Source of the DNA: Ceriagrion tenellum
Lineage: Eukaryota; Arthropoda; Insecta; Odonata; Coenagrionidae
DNA length: 64,000 nt
NCBI GenBank assembly: GCA_963169105.1
Contig: OY720636.1
Coordinates: 148,885,941 to 148,949,940 of the forward strand
Reading direction: 5' to 3'
The translations under genes were made by a program, and so were the position numbers. Under the pieces are notes generated by a model. It worked only from the letters and a program-made list of their open reading frames with translations, had not been told where the DNA came from and did no database searches. Numbering within the stretch: the stretch's first letter is position 1; every line of letters begins with the position of its first letter. Below, piece after piece: positions 9,601 through 18,400 of the stretch.

Positions 9601-11990
9601 TTTTGTTGAAAGCATTTGTGGAATTCATATGTGTGGGGATAGGAGTTTGTTGGAAAATCATGGGAGAGGAAGGGAGGTCAAGGCAAAGTTTGACGCATTC
9701 CCAGCTTTAGTAAACTTGAGGTCTGGTTTTGATAGTCCGTTTTGGAAAGTAATGGTTAACGATAATGACACGGAACTTGATATGGAGATAGATACAAGGT
9801 CTGCCATTTCAGCGGCATCAGAGGACTGCTACAAAAGAAATTTTTTTACTTCCCCTTTGGAAAGCACTGATGAGAAACTGAGAACCTATTCTAATGCTTG
9901 CATTAAGCCGCTGGGGATCATATGGGCAGCAGACCTCTGTATCGTGCTCCTAGGGCCTTAGCATTCACTCTCAAAAACCGGGTGGATGAGGAACTGGATA
10001 GGTTGGTCAACTTGGGTATTTTGTATCCAGTTGAGTTCAGTGCGTGGGCAACCCCTATTGTCCCAGTAGCAAAGAGTGATGGACGAGTAGGAATTTGTGG
10101 GGATTTTAAGATTATGCTTAATCCAAACCTAGAATTGAGAGATATCCCTTACCACATGTGGAGGAAATTTTCTGAAAATTGCAGGGTGGAGAGAAATTCT
10201 CCACGACTGATTTGTCTCAGGCCTTTCAGCAGTTAGTGTTAGATGACGAATCCCAGGATCCTTGTACCATAAACACTCATAGAGGTTTGTTCCGTAATGC
10301 TAGATTACCATTTGGAGTGACGTCAGCCCCAGCCATTTTCCAAAGAATCATGGATCAAGCCATGCAGGAGCTGAAAGGAGCTGCTTCCTTTCAGGATGAT
10401 ATTATCATAACTGGGAACAATGATGAGGAACATTTGATGAACTTAGAAAGGGTGCTGAATACATTAACTGATTTGGGGTTCAAAGTTAACAAAGGGAAAT
10501 GCAAGTTTATGCTAGAATCTGTGGAGTTTCTGGGTCACCGAATAGATAAAGAGGGACTTTATCCTACTAATTCCAAAATTGAGGCTATCACTAAGTCCCC
10601 AATTCCCAAGAACGTGTCTCAGTTGAGAGCCTTCTTGGGTTTGGTAGAGTATTATTCAAAGTTTTTACCAAGTTTAGCATCTAAATTGGCTCCCTTACAC
10701 AAGCTCCCGCGGAAGGAGTCTGATTTTGTTTGGACAATGGAGGGTGATGAGGCCTTTGAATCAGTGAAAGCATCAATTGTTTCAGGCCGAGTTTGGGAAT
10801 ATTACAATCCATCTCTTCCGGTAATCTTAGAGTGCGATGCATCCCCCTTTGGCCTTGGGGCAGTTTTAGTCACCGGTTTGCAAATGGACAGGAAAGGCCC
10901 ATTGCCTTTGCCTCAAGGTCCCTTAGTAAAGCTGAGAGAAATTATTCTCAAATTGATCGGGAGGCCCTGGCAATAATGTTTGGGGTTCAGTATATTTTTG
11001 GTATAAATTTAAATTTCGTACGTCATGTGTCGTTTCGTACGTCACAATAAAGTGTGGCTCCACCATTTTGGCGGCAGTCTCTCTCCTGCATCCGAACATG
11101 TTGGTTGTCATTTAGTATTCCACAGCTCTAATAAAACAGCCTATAATGGCTGACTTTCAAGAGACTTAGTTGATTTCTTAATGTAAGTGCATTGAAAATT
11201 GCATCATCTAGAGTGGGGACTTGCAAGACTGACAGGGAAAATGCATGAACAAAAGCCATGGAAACAGCCCCAACTCTGAAACTGGGCCCATATCCTCGCT
11301 ATTTTTGTTCACCTTACAACACACTTGAGAGCTTCGTGTGGTGCGGCCATTAAACCAAGGAAAAAGCATTTTAATAATAATGAGGGTCGTAGAACAGCTA
11401 TTAGATCCTCTCTAAGGAATTTGTTTTAACTTCTATCGTACTCCTAGGGACCTTTGACTTTAATTTATATCTCCTATAAGTTATATACGAAAATTCAATC
11501 AGTCCTATAGAAAGTTTATGATTGGGAAGCCCAAAGAAAATCCGGTTTCCCTCATCTCCTTCACTTGACCTATAAACTACCAAGTTTAAGCTATTAGGAA
11601 TTCTTAATAAACAGGTACTTGCTTCCACACATCCATCAATGTTGAGGTTAGATCCGTAACCCGCATTTGTGAGATCCGACGCCTCCAGCACTACAGTGGC
11701 AGCCGTAGCAGCATCCAAGGAAGTCCCTCCGGACAAAAGTACGGCTGTGCCCTGCGTCAATAATAGAATTTTATAACTCCGGCAAAGACATCAGTTGCAC
11801 TTTAACATGCAAGACTTACCACCCTACATGCTTCTCTGCACAATTTTTTATATTCCTTGGTCAAGCATTCCGAATGATTTCCTGCTCCTGTAAGTTACAT
11901 ATACAATGTAAGATACAGGCTATTGAAAGAAACAAAGCAGGGCGAAATAGATCACATCTTACCAATATGCACACCGAGAAAGCCATGCAT
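538..11990 (-). CDS. TASP1: Taspase 1 (threonine aspartase 1), 5' five exons, gene continues off the left edge
   Basis: Threonine protease of the Ntn-hydrolase/asparaginase family; in animals it cleaves MLL/Trithorax-type proteins and TFIIA in the nucleus. Five exons join in phase: 11963-11990, 11820-11887, 11619-11751, 3901-4039 and 538-617 (150 residues in view). The joined protein shows the family's N-terminal GAG..HSE..KEYK..C..AC block (about residues 10-30), then TNAG.GSNLN (about 61-70), the VMEG block at the exon 3/4 join (about 78-81), and LLVG.GA..WA (about 124-134). The catalytic threonine lies in later exons outside the window. Introns 1 and 2 are tiny (75 and 68 bp); introns 3 and 4 are 7.6 and 3.3 kb and transposon-filled. 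The N-terminus is shorter than in vertebrate taspase 1, so a more upstream start is possible. Head to head with DHODH. Confidence 0.86.
952..1414. mobile_element. Non-autonomous hAT element (MITE) A with 8-bp target duplication
   Basis: The element body is 960-1406. Its ends are inverted: TAGGGATGGACCGATACC on the left and, reverse-complemented, TAGGGATTGACCAATACC on the right. Both sides carry ATTATTAC (952-959, 1407-1414), an 8-bp duplication typical of hAT. The interior is rich in GGTATCGG-type subterminal repeats. There is no coding capacity. Confidence 0.8.
1407..1871. mobile_element. Non-autonomous hAT element (MITE) B, abutting element A
   Basis: The element body is 1415-1863, running from TAAGGATGAGTCGAATCC to CGACTCATCCCTA. 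Flanks are again ATTATTAC (1407-1414, 1864-1871). It shares the hAT-type 5' end with element A but has a different interior (GAATCGATGGAATCG motifs). A second copy, interrupted by a pogo element, is at 16089-18812. Confidence 0.8.
1880..3850. other. TASP1 intron 4 remainder, nothing recognised
   Basis: AT-rich DNA with many stops in all frames, no terminal repeats and no splice-compatible taspase segment. I see no feature. Confidence 0.5.
3901..4039 (-). CDS. TASP1: TASP1 exon 4
   Basis: Two AG acceptors lie 11 bp apart. Only the inner one (exon begins GTGTCATGG at 4039) keeps phase with exon 3, giving ...EASVMEGERLAFGG, the taspase DASIMDG-type block. Donor GTTTGT follows 3901. It encodes 45 full codons and ends in phase 2. 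Confidence 0.86.
4062..4120. repeat. pogo/Tigger-like terminal fragment next to TASP1 exon 4
   Basis: CAGTAGAGCACCAATCATCC plus a GGTAATGGAGGGGGAAGCC tail. It is nearly the reverse complement of the fragment at 120-200, so both come from one repeat family. Confidence 0.35.
4140..5400. other. TASP1 intron 3, no gene seen
   Basis: Mostly AT-rich, with one GC-richer patch at about 4430-4620 that has no coding similarity I recognise. I see no feature. Confidence 0.4.
5408..5890 (-). pseudogene. pogo/Tigger (DDE) transposase remnant with 153-bp internal duplication
   Basis: On the minus strand a 152-codon open stretch reads MLGISTDGSERLNPFVLGKS twice. The motif VMLGISTDGSE.L.P.V.GKSK..HSFK is the central part of the pogo/Tigger/jerky DDE domain. 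The two copies are exactly 153 bp (51 codons) apart, so the duplication kept the frame. No helix-turn-helix part or terminal repeats were found next to it. A dead fragment inside TASP1 intron 3. Confidence 0.65.
5900..7360. other. TASP1 intron 3, mainly AT-rich, weak DNA-transposon traces
   Basis: About 6760-6990 ends in AAAGTGAGGCTCCACTGTAT, reminiscent of a Tigger-type terminus, with no matching left end found. Otherwise I recognise nothing. Confidence 0.3.
7365..7866 (-). pseudogene. PIF/Harbinger (HARBI1-like) transposase N-terminal remnant
   Basis: Minus strand: KHSWVHEFNTERKLVGEFYN followed by LYRDAR, then after a frameshift near 7500 FDSYLRMTSGTFDELLKKLS and a SNYREMISVEQR segment. 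This is the conserved start of Harbinger nucleases in insects. The DDE catalytic part is absent. A frameshifted, truncated copy within TASP1 intron 3. Confidence 0.62.
7880..8182 (+). pseudogene. Non-LTR retrotransposon 3' coding remnant (zinc-finger tail)
   Basis: An open stretch ends in CGWCKEVDATTSHILSQFPA followed by about 55 residues. The C..C.......SHIL..FPA pattern matches the cysteine/histidine tail after the reverse transcriptase in arthropod LINEs. No reverse transcriptase core precedes it, so it is a 5'-truncated copy joined to the Harbinger remnant. Confidence 0.5.
8389..8423. repeat. Perfect 15-bp hairpin
   Basis: CCTTTGTGAAATGGC and its exact reverse complement are separated by TTGAG. 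It lies just upstream of the Gypsy LTR. Confidence 0.7.
8473..8707 (+). repeat. Gypsy 5' LTR (approximate)
   Basis: Begins near TGTGTCAGGGG and ends TACAACA. Contains AATAAA at about 8629. The last 81 bp recur at 11044-11124 with a handful of differences. The TTGGCGATGAGGATG leader follows directly. Confidence 0.6.
8719..9235 (+). pseudogene. Gypsy gag remnant
   Basis: From ATGAGGATGCCGG the frame runs into TAG at 8764 and then continues through YEERLEQYFIVNDLDGEEAQ, LLSSMGKSANGILRNLC and VREFATDLRNAARGC. This is the retrotransposon gag fold region. The frame shifts near 9130 into DIVRALYLESEELSFERAVE. Non-functional. Confidence 0.72.
9440..9960 (+). pseudogene. Gypsy nucleocapsid zinc knuckles and protease remnant
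   Basis: Two CCHC knuckles, CYCCGQKGHTRAVC and CDICHRTGHLKAMC, precede the protease-like segment ending MEIDTRSAISAASE. The catalytic D-T/S-G triad reads DTR, so the protease would be inactive. Confidence 0.72.
9922..10976 (+). pseudogene. Gypsy reverse transcriptase and partial RNase H
   Basis: VDEELDRLVNLGILYPVEFS, then after a shift near 10180 FSTTDLSQAFQQL (motif A aspartate), LPFGVTSAPAIFQRIMD (motif B) and FQDDIIITGN (motif C, FQDD in place of Y.DD). ECDASPFGLGAVL starts RNase H. A further shift near 10890 leads to RPIAFASRSLSKAERNYSQI (10880-10990), after which the element is deleted. Confidence 0.82.
11044..11124 (+). repeat. Gypsy 3' LTR fragment
   Basis: The 81-bp copy of the end of the 5' LTR, preceded by a TTTCGTACGTCA direct repeat at about 11015 and 11032. 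Only the 3' third of the LTR is present. Confidence 0.65.
11619..11751 (-). CDS. TASP1: TASP1 exon 3
   Basis: Acceptor GACGCAG, donor GTACCT. Encodes 44 residues including GGTSLDAATAATVVLE and LTNAGYGSNLN, the substrate-side loop typical of asparaginase-type Ntn hydrolases. It ends in phase 1 (a single A), which fits the acceptor used for exon 4 at 4040-4041. Confidence 0.87.
11820..11887 (-). CDS. TASP1: TASP1 exon 2
   Basis: Acceptor TTACAG at 11888-11893 and donor GTAAGT below 11820. Encodes AGNHSECLTKEYKKLCREAC, the well-conserved first helix of taspase 1. Phase 1 in, phase 0 out, matching both neighbours. Confidence 0.85.
11963..11990 (-). CDS. TASP1: TASP1 exon 1 (coding)
   Basis: The ATG at 11990 opens a short exon encoding MHGFLGVHI plus the first base of a glycine codon, followed by the donor GTAAGA. 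It supplies the beta strand just before the conserved glycine-rich turn of taspase. The frame stays open upstream for at least 13 codons, so the true start could lie further up or in another exon. Confidence 0.6.
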
Positions 11991-12411
11991 TATGTATATC
12001 CTACAAAGGAAGCATATGACGAAGCGAAAATTCTGTCTTATCGAGTTGGTTTGAACTGTCACAACAAGTCTTCCATACTCGCTGTTAAATTCCGCGCCTT
12101 TGTACCTTCAAATGTTCGCCATGTGCTTCCCGCTTCGCTCGTTTATTTTGTTATGTTCTTGTTTAATTCAAAAGTATTTGCAGTATGAGCAAGTTTATTT
12201 GTTATATTTGTTTAAGAATTCTTTTTTAACGCATCGACTTTTAAAGTTGTCAATCGAGGAATAATTTTTTTTCATGTTCAATTGTCAAGGAATTCTATTA
12301 GTTAACCTATGACCCATAAAATGAGTCAGTTGTTACACTGTTTCAGTTAATCGCTTACATATCAGACTCTTCGGGACTTGTGTTTCTGTTGTGTCGAAAT
12401 CCTTCTCAGTT
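11991..12411. promoter_or_regulatory. Likely shared bidirectional promoter of TASP1 and DHODH
   Basis: 421 bp separate the divergent start codons of TASP1 (minus) and DHODH (plus). No transposon is recognisable in it, unlike nearly all surrounding non-coding DNA. No TATA box at a convincing distance was identified for either gene. A shared promoter is an inference from the spacing. Confidence 0.55.
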
Positions 12412-12435
12412 ATGAGCGCGAAGAGAAATATACTG
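12412..12435 (+). CDS. DHODH: DHODH exon 1 (coding)
   Basis: ATGAGCGCG start, eight codons (MSAKRNIL), donor GTAGGT. Basic residues suit the start of a mitochondrial import signal. The following intron is only 138 bp. Confidence 0.85.
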
Positions 12436-15400
12436 GTAGGTTGGATAAACACATTCTATTATTCTGGTTTTGAGTTACCAGTTTTCTACTTGTTGAATGT
12501 TGTGTTTAAATCACATGGAATAAAGCGGACCAATCTATAGTAAATCTTTGACAATGAACTTCTTAATTTTCAGAGAAAGGTTTCCTCAGTGGCGCTAGTC
12601 TCCTGTGGGGGTTTTGGGTTTTTCACTGCCTTGAGTATATACAATGAGAACGAACAGTTTTATAAAAATGTCATTATGCCTGCTGTGCAGAAACTTAGCC
12701 CTGAAGCATCCCACAATATCGCAATTTTGGCTGCCAAGTATCGAATATTCCCGAAAACTAAATTCATTGATAACCCGAATTTGGTAAGTGTTGTGAATAA
12801 TGGCGGGTCCTTGAATTTTCTCCTTTTATCATTCAATTAATTTGCTCCTGGTCTGAACGACCATTTTATTTTCAAAACGAAGCCACCAGACTCTGCTGAC
12901 CTCAGAATAGTGCACTTAGTACAGAAGTTTCTGAAAATAGGTGCTTGAGCCTTTGGCCTTTCTTCTTGGCTGCTGCAACTAGCGGCAGAGGTGTGTTACC
13001 ATTTGCATCCACATCTGCGCTGAACCTCCATGAGATTTTCTGTAATGGCTGGTGGTGGTTTGGCATTGACAAGTAGTCAGGGGCATTACTCAAAGTACGA
13101 AGAGTGTACTAATACCCCTACGGAAAATTTACTTTTTCAAAAAGTTTGTCTCACTGGATCACATTCAATGAAAATAGCATGAGGGTCTCTTGCATCGTAA
13201 AATCCTCAATGGGTGACCCCTCGTTCTGGGATACGAAACTTCTGATTAAAGTTCAGATTTTTGATTCTAGCTTTCAGCTTCAGATTCTAGCTGCAGATTC
13301 TGATTTAAAGCTTCTCTGGTATTCATCAGGGTGACGGGCCCCGTTTGGTCCTATATTTCAAGGGACATGTTGGACCTTGAAATGTTGTGCAGTGTGGAGC
13401 CTGTACCTTGATGAAGACTTGAGAATATTTCTACTTTCGCTGGGAAAGCATCCAATCCTTCATTATAGAGTTCTGCTCTGCTTCTGTTGGAAAGTTGGTT
13501 GACTGCATAATATTTCGAAGTTTTCTCTTGCTACACATTGTTAAAAATATACTGTTGTTGGAGGTATCAGTTTTACCTGCTGAAATTGAATAGTTGCATG
13601 GTACTTATTTTCATTCCAAAGTTATTAGTCATTGTTTACTTGTGGATTTGGAGAAAAATCTGTTCCGTCTGTTCTGAAATAGTGTGTTGAAAATGAGCCC
13701 AAATCTGAAATCAATGGAAAGCAATTGTGTTTTCTCTCTCATTTCTTATTTGAACAATAGGTGCAAAGGATTTTACTGTGTTTGCTATTCGATTGCTGCA
13801 TTCTTGGATTCAGGCCATGAATGTTAATGGAGAGTGACTACATTGACAGCAGAAGTTCAAGAATTCAGCCTTCATATACCATGCATGCTTTGATGATTTG
13901 ACTCATCTTCTGAAATCTCTAAGTGCAACTCAGACCCTCAACACACTGCCCATTCAAATCCATTTACTTCATGCCAAGAGGTGATGGTTTGGGAGTAACT
14001 ATTTTTGCTGTCATTGATCCCTCACCATTGATCAACATTCGGATTTCTACTAAAGTGGGCGTTTCCAGTGTACGAGGGGGGACCCAAAAATAACGGGAAT
14101 TTTGTAATAACTTTTTTATTAATCAATATTTTCACACCAAATTTTGATCACCTTCAAAGTAATCCCCATTAACTGTAACACATTTATCCAATCGTTTCTT
14201 CCATTGTTCAAAACAGTTTTTAAATTCGCTTATTTTAATGTTCGTTAGGCCTTCCAGCAATTTTTGTTTCACCTCTTCTACAGTCCCAAAACGTTTTCCT
14301 TTCATGTCCCTTATGAGTCTAGGAAATAAAAAGAAGTCGCAGGGGGCAAGGTCCGGTGAATAGGGGGGGTGAAAAATTGGCGTCATGCCGTTTTTGGTCA
14401 AAAACTGCTTCACAGACAGCGCGGTGTGGGCAGGTGCGTTGTCATGGTGGAAGAACCAATCACCTGTGCACCAAAGATCCACCCTTTTCTTCCAAATGTT
14501 CTCCCTTAACCTCCTCAAAACCTCTAGGTAGAATTGCTGGTTGACCATCTGGCCCGGAGGAATAAATTCCGCGTGCACAACACCTCTGCAATTGAAGAAA
14601 CAAATGAGCATTGTCTTGATGTTCGACTTCACTTGGCGTGCTTTTTTTGGACCGGGAGAGTCAGCTGTCTTCCATTGGCTTGATTGCTGCTTCGTTTCTG
14701 GGTCGTAACCATAGCACCACGGTTCATCACCAGTTATGACCTTATCAAAAAAATCTGGGTCCTCTTTCAACTGATCTTGCAGCTCAAGAGAGGCCTGAAG
14801 TTGACGCTCCCTTTGGTCGTCAGTGAGAAGGCGTGGGACAAGTTTGGCTGCAACCCTTCTCATGTGTAAATCTTCGGCTAAAATCCTCTGAATTGAACTC
14901 CATGACACTCCAGACATCTCACAAAGTTCATCAATGGTTCGGCGACGGTCTTCACTAACAAGGGTGTTGATTTTTGTAACATTGTCGTCCGTTCTTGAAG
15001 TTGACAGGCGCCCAGAACGAGGTTGGTCTTCAATCGACATCTCTCCATTCTTAAAACGCAAAAACCAGTCGTAGACACGTGCTTTACTTAGGACACTATC
15101 CCTATCAGCTGTTTTAAGCATCACAAGAGTTTCTGCGGGAGTTTTTCCCAACAGAAAACAAAACTTCTCAGCTCCCGGCAGTCAGCCATTACACGTTTTC
15201 GCTAAAACAGAAAAAGTTGGTTCACCGAAAAAAGTCCTACAGACCAACGGATGCACTCAGAGCAACCAGGCTTCGCACACTGACTCAGGAAAAGTCATTG
15301 CTTAGAACCCTGTACTGGAAAACCAGATCCCTTACTCCGCCGCCCCCCCACCGCTCTATTCCCGTTACTTTTGGGTCCCCCCTCGTAACTCTGTGGAGCA

Positions 15401-18400
15401 TTACGCATCACTTAAATGACTTACTGAAATCATAATGTGTATATTTCTATGCATATATTTTGATCTATTCCTTTCTTCTCCTCTCTCCTTGGAAAACTAA
15501 CCTTTCGACCCCTCCAAGAACACTGATGGGGAGTAGACAACGATTACTACAAGTCATTGCACTCTGATGATGAAAATTGTTTATCAAAATCAACACTGTG
15601 AATAACAAAGTGTAGAATATACTGTGTGTTCATTCATTGGTTCTACCTCTTTTGACCAATTAGAATATGTACTGTGATAAGATTGAAATTCTTTTGGCTT
15701 GAGAGGAAGAGAGAGAGATAACTTACCATGGCTTGACCACTTATTCTATGATTTTTTCCTCCTGCTCTTGTTGAACACTTTCTTCTCTCTCTCTCTCTCA
15801 TAGGGGACTGAAGTTTGGGGCCTCCATTTCCCAAACCCTGTTGGTATGGCTGCGGGATTTGATAAGCAAGGAGAAGCTGTTCGTGGTCTTCTTGACCTAG
15901 GATTTGGGTTTGTTGAAGTGGGATCCATTACACCTCGCCCCCAGCCAGGAAACCCTCAACCTAGGGTATTCCGACTCGTAGAAGATGAAGCAATTATCAA
16001 TCGGTGGGTAGAACTGTTAACTTTATTGTCCAGAAATGCATTTTTGTAAATTAGATGTGGGTGGGATTGTACAAGTATGTGTTAAAACTAGGGATGAGTT
16101 GATTCCACTTTATTTCGATTCCGATTCTTTCAAATCTATTCTCGATTGTGATTCCATCGATTCTTATTCCTAATAACAGGTGGGTTATTGATATACTAGT
16201 AGTGTACGACTATTACTTAAATTCAACTATTGGCTGAAATAAAATAACAAAGACAATCAAGTCGCTGAAAAAGTATAATTATTAACAAATACTGTATTTA
16301 CTCATGTAAGCTGCGCCCTCGTGTATCCTGCACACCCCCATTTTCGGGCAGACTCATGAGGAAAAAAATTATTTTTATCTAAATATTAATTTTATGCCCT
16401 TGAGCCTGCATCATTTTGTCATAACATGAATGCACATTCTTTAATAGAAATTCAGTGCCTAAGTTAAGTGTTGATGTGCATCTTTCTCATGAATTTATTG
16501 CATTACGTTTTAATATTGTCACAATGCACAGCACAAATTTAGTGTGCATCTTTTTCTCCTAACATCACACAGAGATCACCGTTGTATACAATCACATCAT
16601 TTAGCTATAAAATGGCATCTGTTTGAAATGAAATATCCAGCTAAAATAATTGCAGAACTATATACAATTTCAAACCGTGATCATTCGATTACGGAAATCC
16701 ATCGGCAAATCAACAAATAAAAGTAGAATGCCATCCGTACCTGATAGATGCCTGATAGCAGTGGTCTTGTCTGCTTTCTGCGCAGTAGCTGTGGACTGGG
16801 ATGATTTAACAACACCGAAACGTCTTGGATCCAAGAAAACACATGGAAAGTTTCGAAACACACGGAAAAACGAAACTCGGAAACGAATGTAATAGCAGTT
16901 ATTATTCTTATAAAACTAAAGAAAAACACATTCGTGGAAATAGAATCGTGAATTACTAATGAATATTTATTTCATAATAGTTCTCATTTTTAGTTTTCGT
17001 CACTGCTTCTAAGATCTGAGAAAATTACGTCCTCACTTTCACTGTCCCACACCTCACTGTCTTCGTCGCCGTCCATGTCATTTGAAATGCAACATTTCTT
17101 AAAGCTTTTTACAACTAAATCCTCTGGAATCATCTTCCATGATGCCAAAATCCATTGATAAATCTGTGTCAACTCTGGTTTTTTTATTATTCCCGTGGGA
17201 GTTTCTTCATGTAGAGTGCTTGCCATCCACTCTGTGTACAGGCTCTTCATGTTTGTTTTGAATGGTCTATTTATACAAACGTCTAATGGCACAACATAGA
17301 CGTCATGCCACCTGGAATTGTCACATGGTCAGTCTTTCCGTCTTGCAGCCTTCGTTTTACAGGTTCTTTAAGATGCCTACAAAAACTGTCGAGTACTAAC
17401 ATGCTCCACAGCCATAGAAAGGCACCAGGACGGGATTCCCACACACATTTAATCCAATCTAAGACCATGTTACTGTCCATCCAACCATTTTCTTGCACCC
17501 TTACTATTATACCGGCTGGAAATTTCACTTTCTTGGGTAGAGTTTTTCGTTTAAAAATAACATAAGGTGGGAGTTTTTTCCCATCTGCCAATGCTGTCAA
17601 CATCACTGTACAATGCTGTTTTTCATAACCACCACTTCGCACTTGCACAGACTTTTGGCCAATTTCATTCACAGTTGTTTCTGACGGCATCTCGAAGTAC
17701 ACTGGTGTTTGGTCTGCATTTCCAATTTGTCCCAATAAGTAGCAATGTTTTTTCCTCAGCTGAATTACATACCTCTGAAAATTCTCCAGCTTATCTTTGT
17801 ATGCATCAGGTAAGTGCTGGGAAATCATCGTCCTTCTCCTAATTGATAGTCTGATTCTGATAAAAAATCGTTGTAACCATCCTCTGCTTGCCTTAAAGTC
17901 TGCCGGAGCAACACCTAATTCTCTCGCTATTTCTCTTGCTTTCACCTGGCACATTTCTGTTGACACTTGTTTACTCCTCTCACACATGGAGCAGATAGCA
18001 TGGACAGAAAAGCACGTCTAGTAAGAAGGTACAATATCTGAGCAATATTTTGTTGTGTTTTTACAATGTGTATTATTATTTAATGTGTAAGCAAAAGTGG
18101 CTATCTATTATGGGAGAAATGTTGCTACAGATACGTGATACTGAAACAAATTCTGATTACGATTTGAAAAGGCTTAAAGGCGCCACACCACCGTGTGGCA
18201 GCTTACAGGATACAATGTAGATACAGATTTGAATACATATTAGTCCTAAAATATGTTATATTACGTACAATCTATACACAGTAAATGCTTTGTCATGTGG
18301 TGTTTCTGATATACCCTTTCTTCAAGTATATTTGTACGCTCAGACTTTGATAAACGATGATTTTTATTTCTAATTACTTCAAAATACTTAACGGGTTTAC

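Larger units (their letters stand above)
8473..11124 (+). mobile_element. Internally deleted Ty3/Gypsy LTR retrotransposon
   Basis: The order is 5' LTR (8473-8707), gag, two CCHC knuckles, protease remnant, reverse transcriptase, the first part of RNase H, then an LTR fragment (11044-11124). Most of RNase H and the whole integrase are missing. Frames are broken repeatedly (in-frame stop at 8764, shifts near 9130, 9230, 9960, 10180 and 10890). It lies antisense to TASP1 in intron 3. A dead element of the K02A2.6-like Gypsy group, going by its organisation. Confidence 0.85.

Noticed and set aside
11874..12188. Plus-strand open stretch overlapping the TASP1 5' exons
   Set aside because: It is antisense to two well-supported TASP1 exons and has no recognisable motif.
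12902..13093. Ankyrin-like fragment on the minus strand
   Set aside because: Only one partial ADVDANGNTPL motif, with no neighbouring repeat or splice context.
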